Shown piece by piece: positions 63,748 through 64,000 of a stretch of 64,000 nucleotides of DNA. How positions within the stretch are numbered: the stretch's first letter is position 1; each line of letters begins with the position of its first letter. The translations under genes were made by a program, and so were the position numbers. The notes under the pieces are model-generated. The model was not told the origin of the DNA. It did no database searches and worked only from the letters and a program-made list of their open reading frames with translations. This stretch comes from Smaragdicoccus niigatensis DSM 44881 = NBRC 103563 (GTDB taxonomy: Bacteria > Actinomycetota > Actinomycetes > Mycobacteriales > Mycobacteriaceae). The stretch lies in assembly GCF_000380645.1 (NCBI RefSeq), contig NZ_AQXZ01000010.1, positions 87,111-151,110 of the forward strand, given 5' to 3'.

Positions 63748-64000
63748 TGAGAGGTGCTGTAGCTGTGTGTGCGCAGTTGAAGCGTCGCCGTGGACGTCCG
63801 CGTGGCGGGAGTTTGCCGAGCGAGGTGCGTGAAGCGTTCTGGCGGGCGGTCGGTGCGGGCAAGACGCCCTCGCAGGCCGCAGTCGAGGCGGGCGTCAGCG
63901 AATCGACCGGGTTGAAGTGGGCCAAGGAGGCTGGCTACCAGTCCGCATGGGCACGGACGGCATCACCCGAGGTTCACGCACTGTTCTGGCGTCATGTGTT
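63748..64000 (+). mobile_element. Start of an IS30-family insertion sequence (partial)
   Basis: A transposase-like frame runs from a probable GTG at 63765 to the window end: KRRRGRPRGGSLPSEVREAF, WRAVGAGKTPSQAAVEAGVS and ESTGLKWAKEAGYQ. This is the helix-turn-helix start seen in actinobacterial IS30-family transposases. Upstream, TGATCGCTGCAACACC at 63723-63738 may be part of the terminal repeat, but the left boundary is not proven. The DDE region lies outside the window. The element begins within 60-100 bases of the purA stop, where CACCTCTCA (63678-63686) and TGAGAGGTG (63748-63756) form a 9-bp inverted repeat. Confidence 0.6.

Overview
The window is high-GC actinobacterial DNA from a mycolic-acid-containing member of the Mycobacteriales (Gordonia/Williamsia/Rhodococcus-like; the genus cannot be fixed from the sequence). 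The grounds are an antigen-85-like esterase beside an MmpL-type transporter, an iniB-iniA-iniC locus, and many genes in the neighbourhood known from Mycobacterium tuberculosis Rv0338c-Rv0384c (Fe-S oxidoreductase, iniBAC, dnaK-grpE-dnaJ-hspR, clpB, pyrE, spoU, fba, DUF3151, M50 protease, purA). No rRNA, tRNA or CRISPR array was seen.

Layout. (1) 1-5.2 kb, minus strand: a delta-60-repeat lipoprotein cut by the left edge, a small membrane protein, and a 1000-aa membrane Fe-S oxidoreductase with a clear terminator. (2) 5.2-15 kb: a minus-strand set (membrane Hsp70-like protein, translationally coupled LuxR-type regulator, truncated Hsp70-like paralogue) faces a plus-strand iniB-iniA-iniC operon encoding a Gly/Ala repeat protein and two dynamin-like GTPases. 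(3) 15-19.1 kb: dnaK-grpE-dnaJ-hspR, with a SigH-type promoter overlapping an HspR (HAIR) operator. (4) 19.1-24.1 kb, minus: antigen-85-like esterase, MMPL transporter and DUF4012 protein. (5) 24.3-36.2 kb: a cell-surface glycan cluster with glycosyltransferases, methyltransferases, a sulfotransferase and a Wzm/Wzt ABC exporter whose ATPase has a C-terminal substrate-type domain. (6) 36.2-39.2 kb: clpB with its own perfect HAIR operator. (7) 39.2-48 kb: a beta-propeller protein, GT4, a secreted four-repeat protein, a palindromic element, DUF2207, PAP2 phosphatase and a two-domain GT2. (8) 48-64 kb: mainly conserved core genes (pyrE, spoU, two dedA, fba, DUF3151, M50 protease, purA) with a GT11 fucosyltransferase-like gene and a WYL regulator/epoxide hydrolase pair, ending in the start of an IS30-like insertion sequence.

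How the genes may work together: the heat-shock genes form an HspR regulon with two operators (upstream of dnaK and of clpB). The DNA between them is filled by envelope genes that look like a pathway for making, methylating, possibly sulfating and exporting a surface polysaccharide by the ABC-transporter route. That pathway, and the membrane Hsp70-like/LuxR/Ini dynamin locus, are the most interesting parts of the window. Functions are inferred from motifs and context; no database search was possible.
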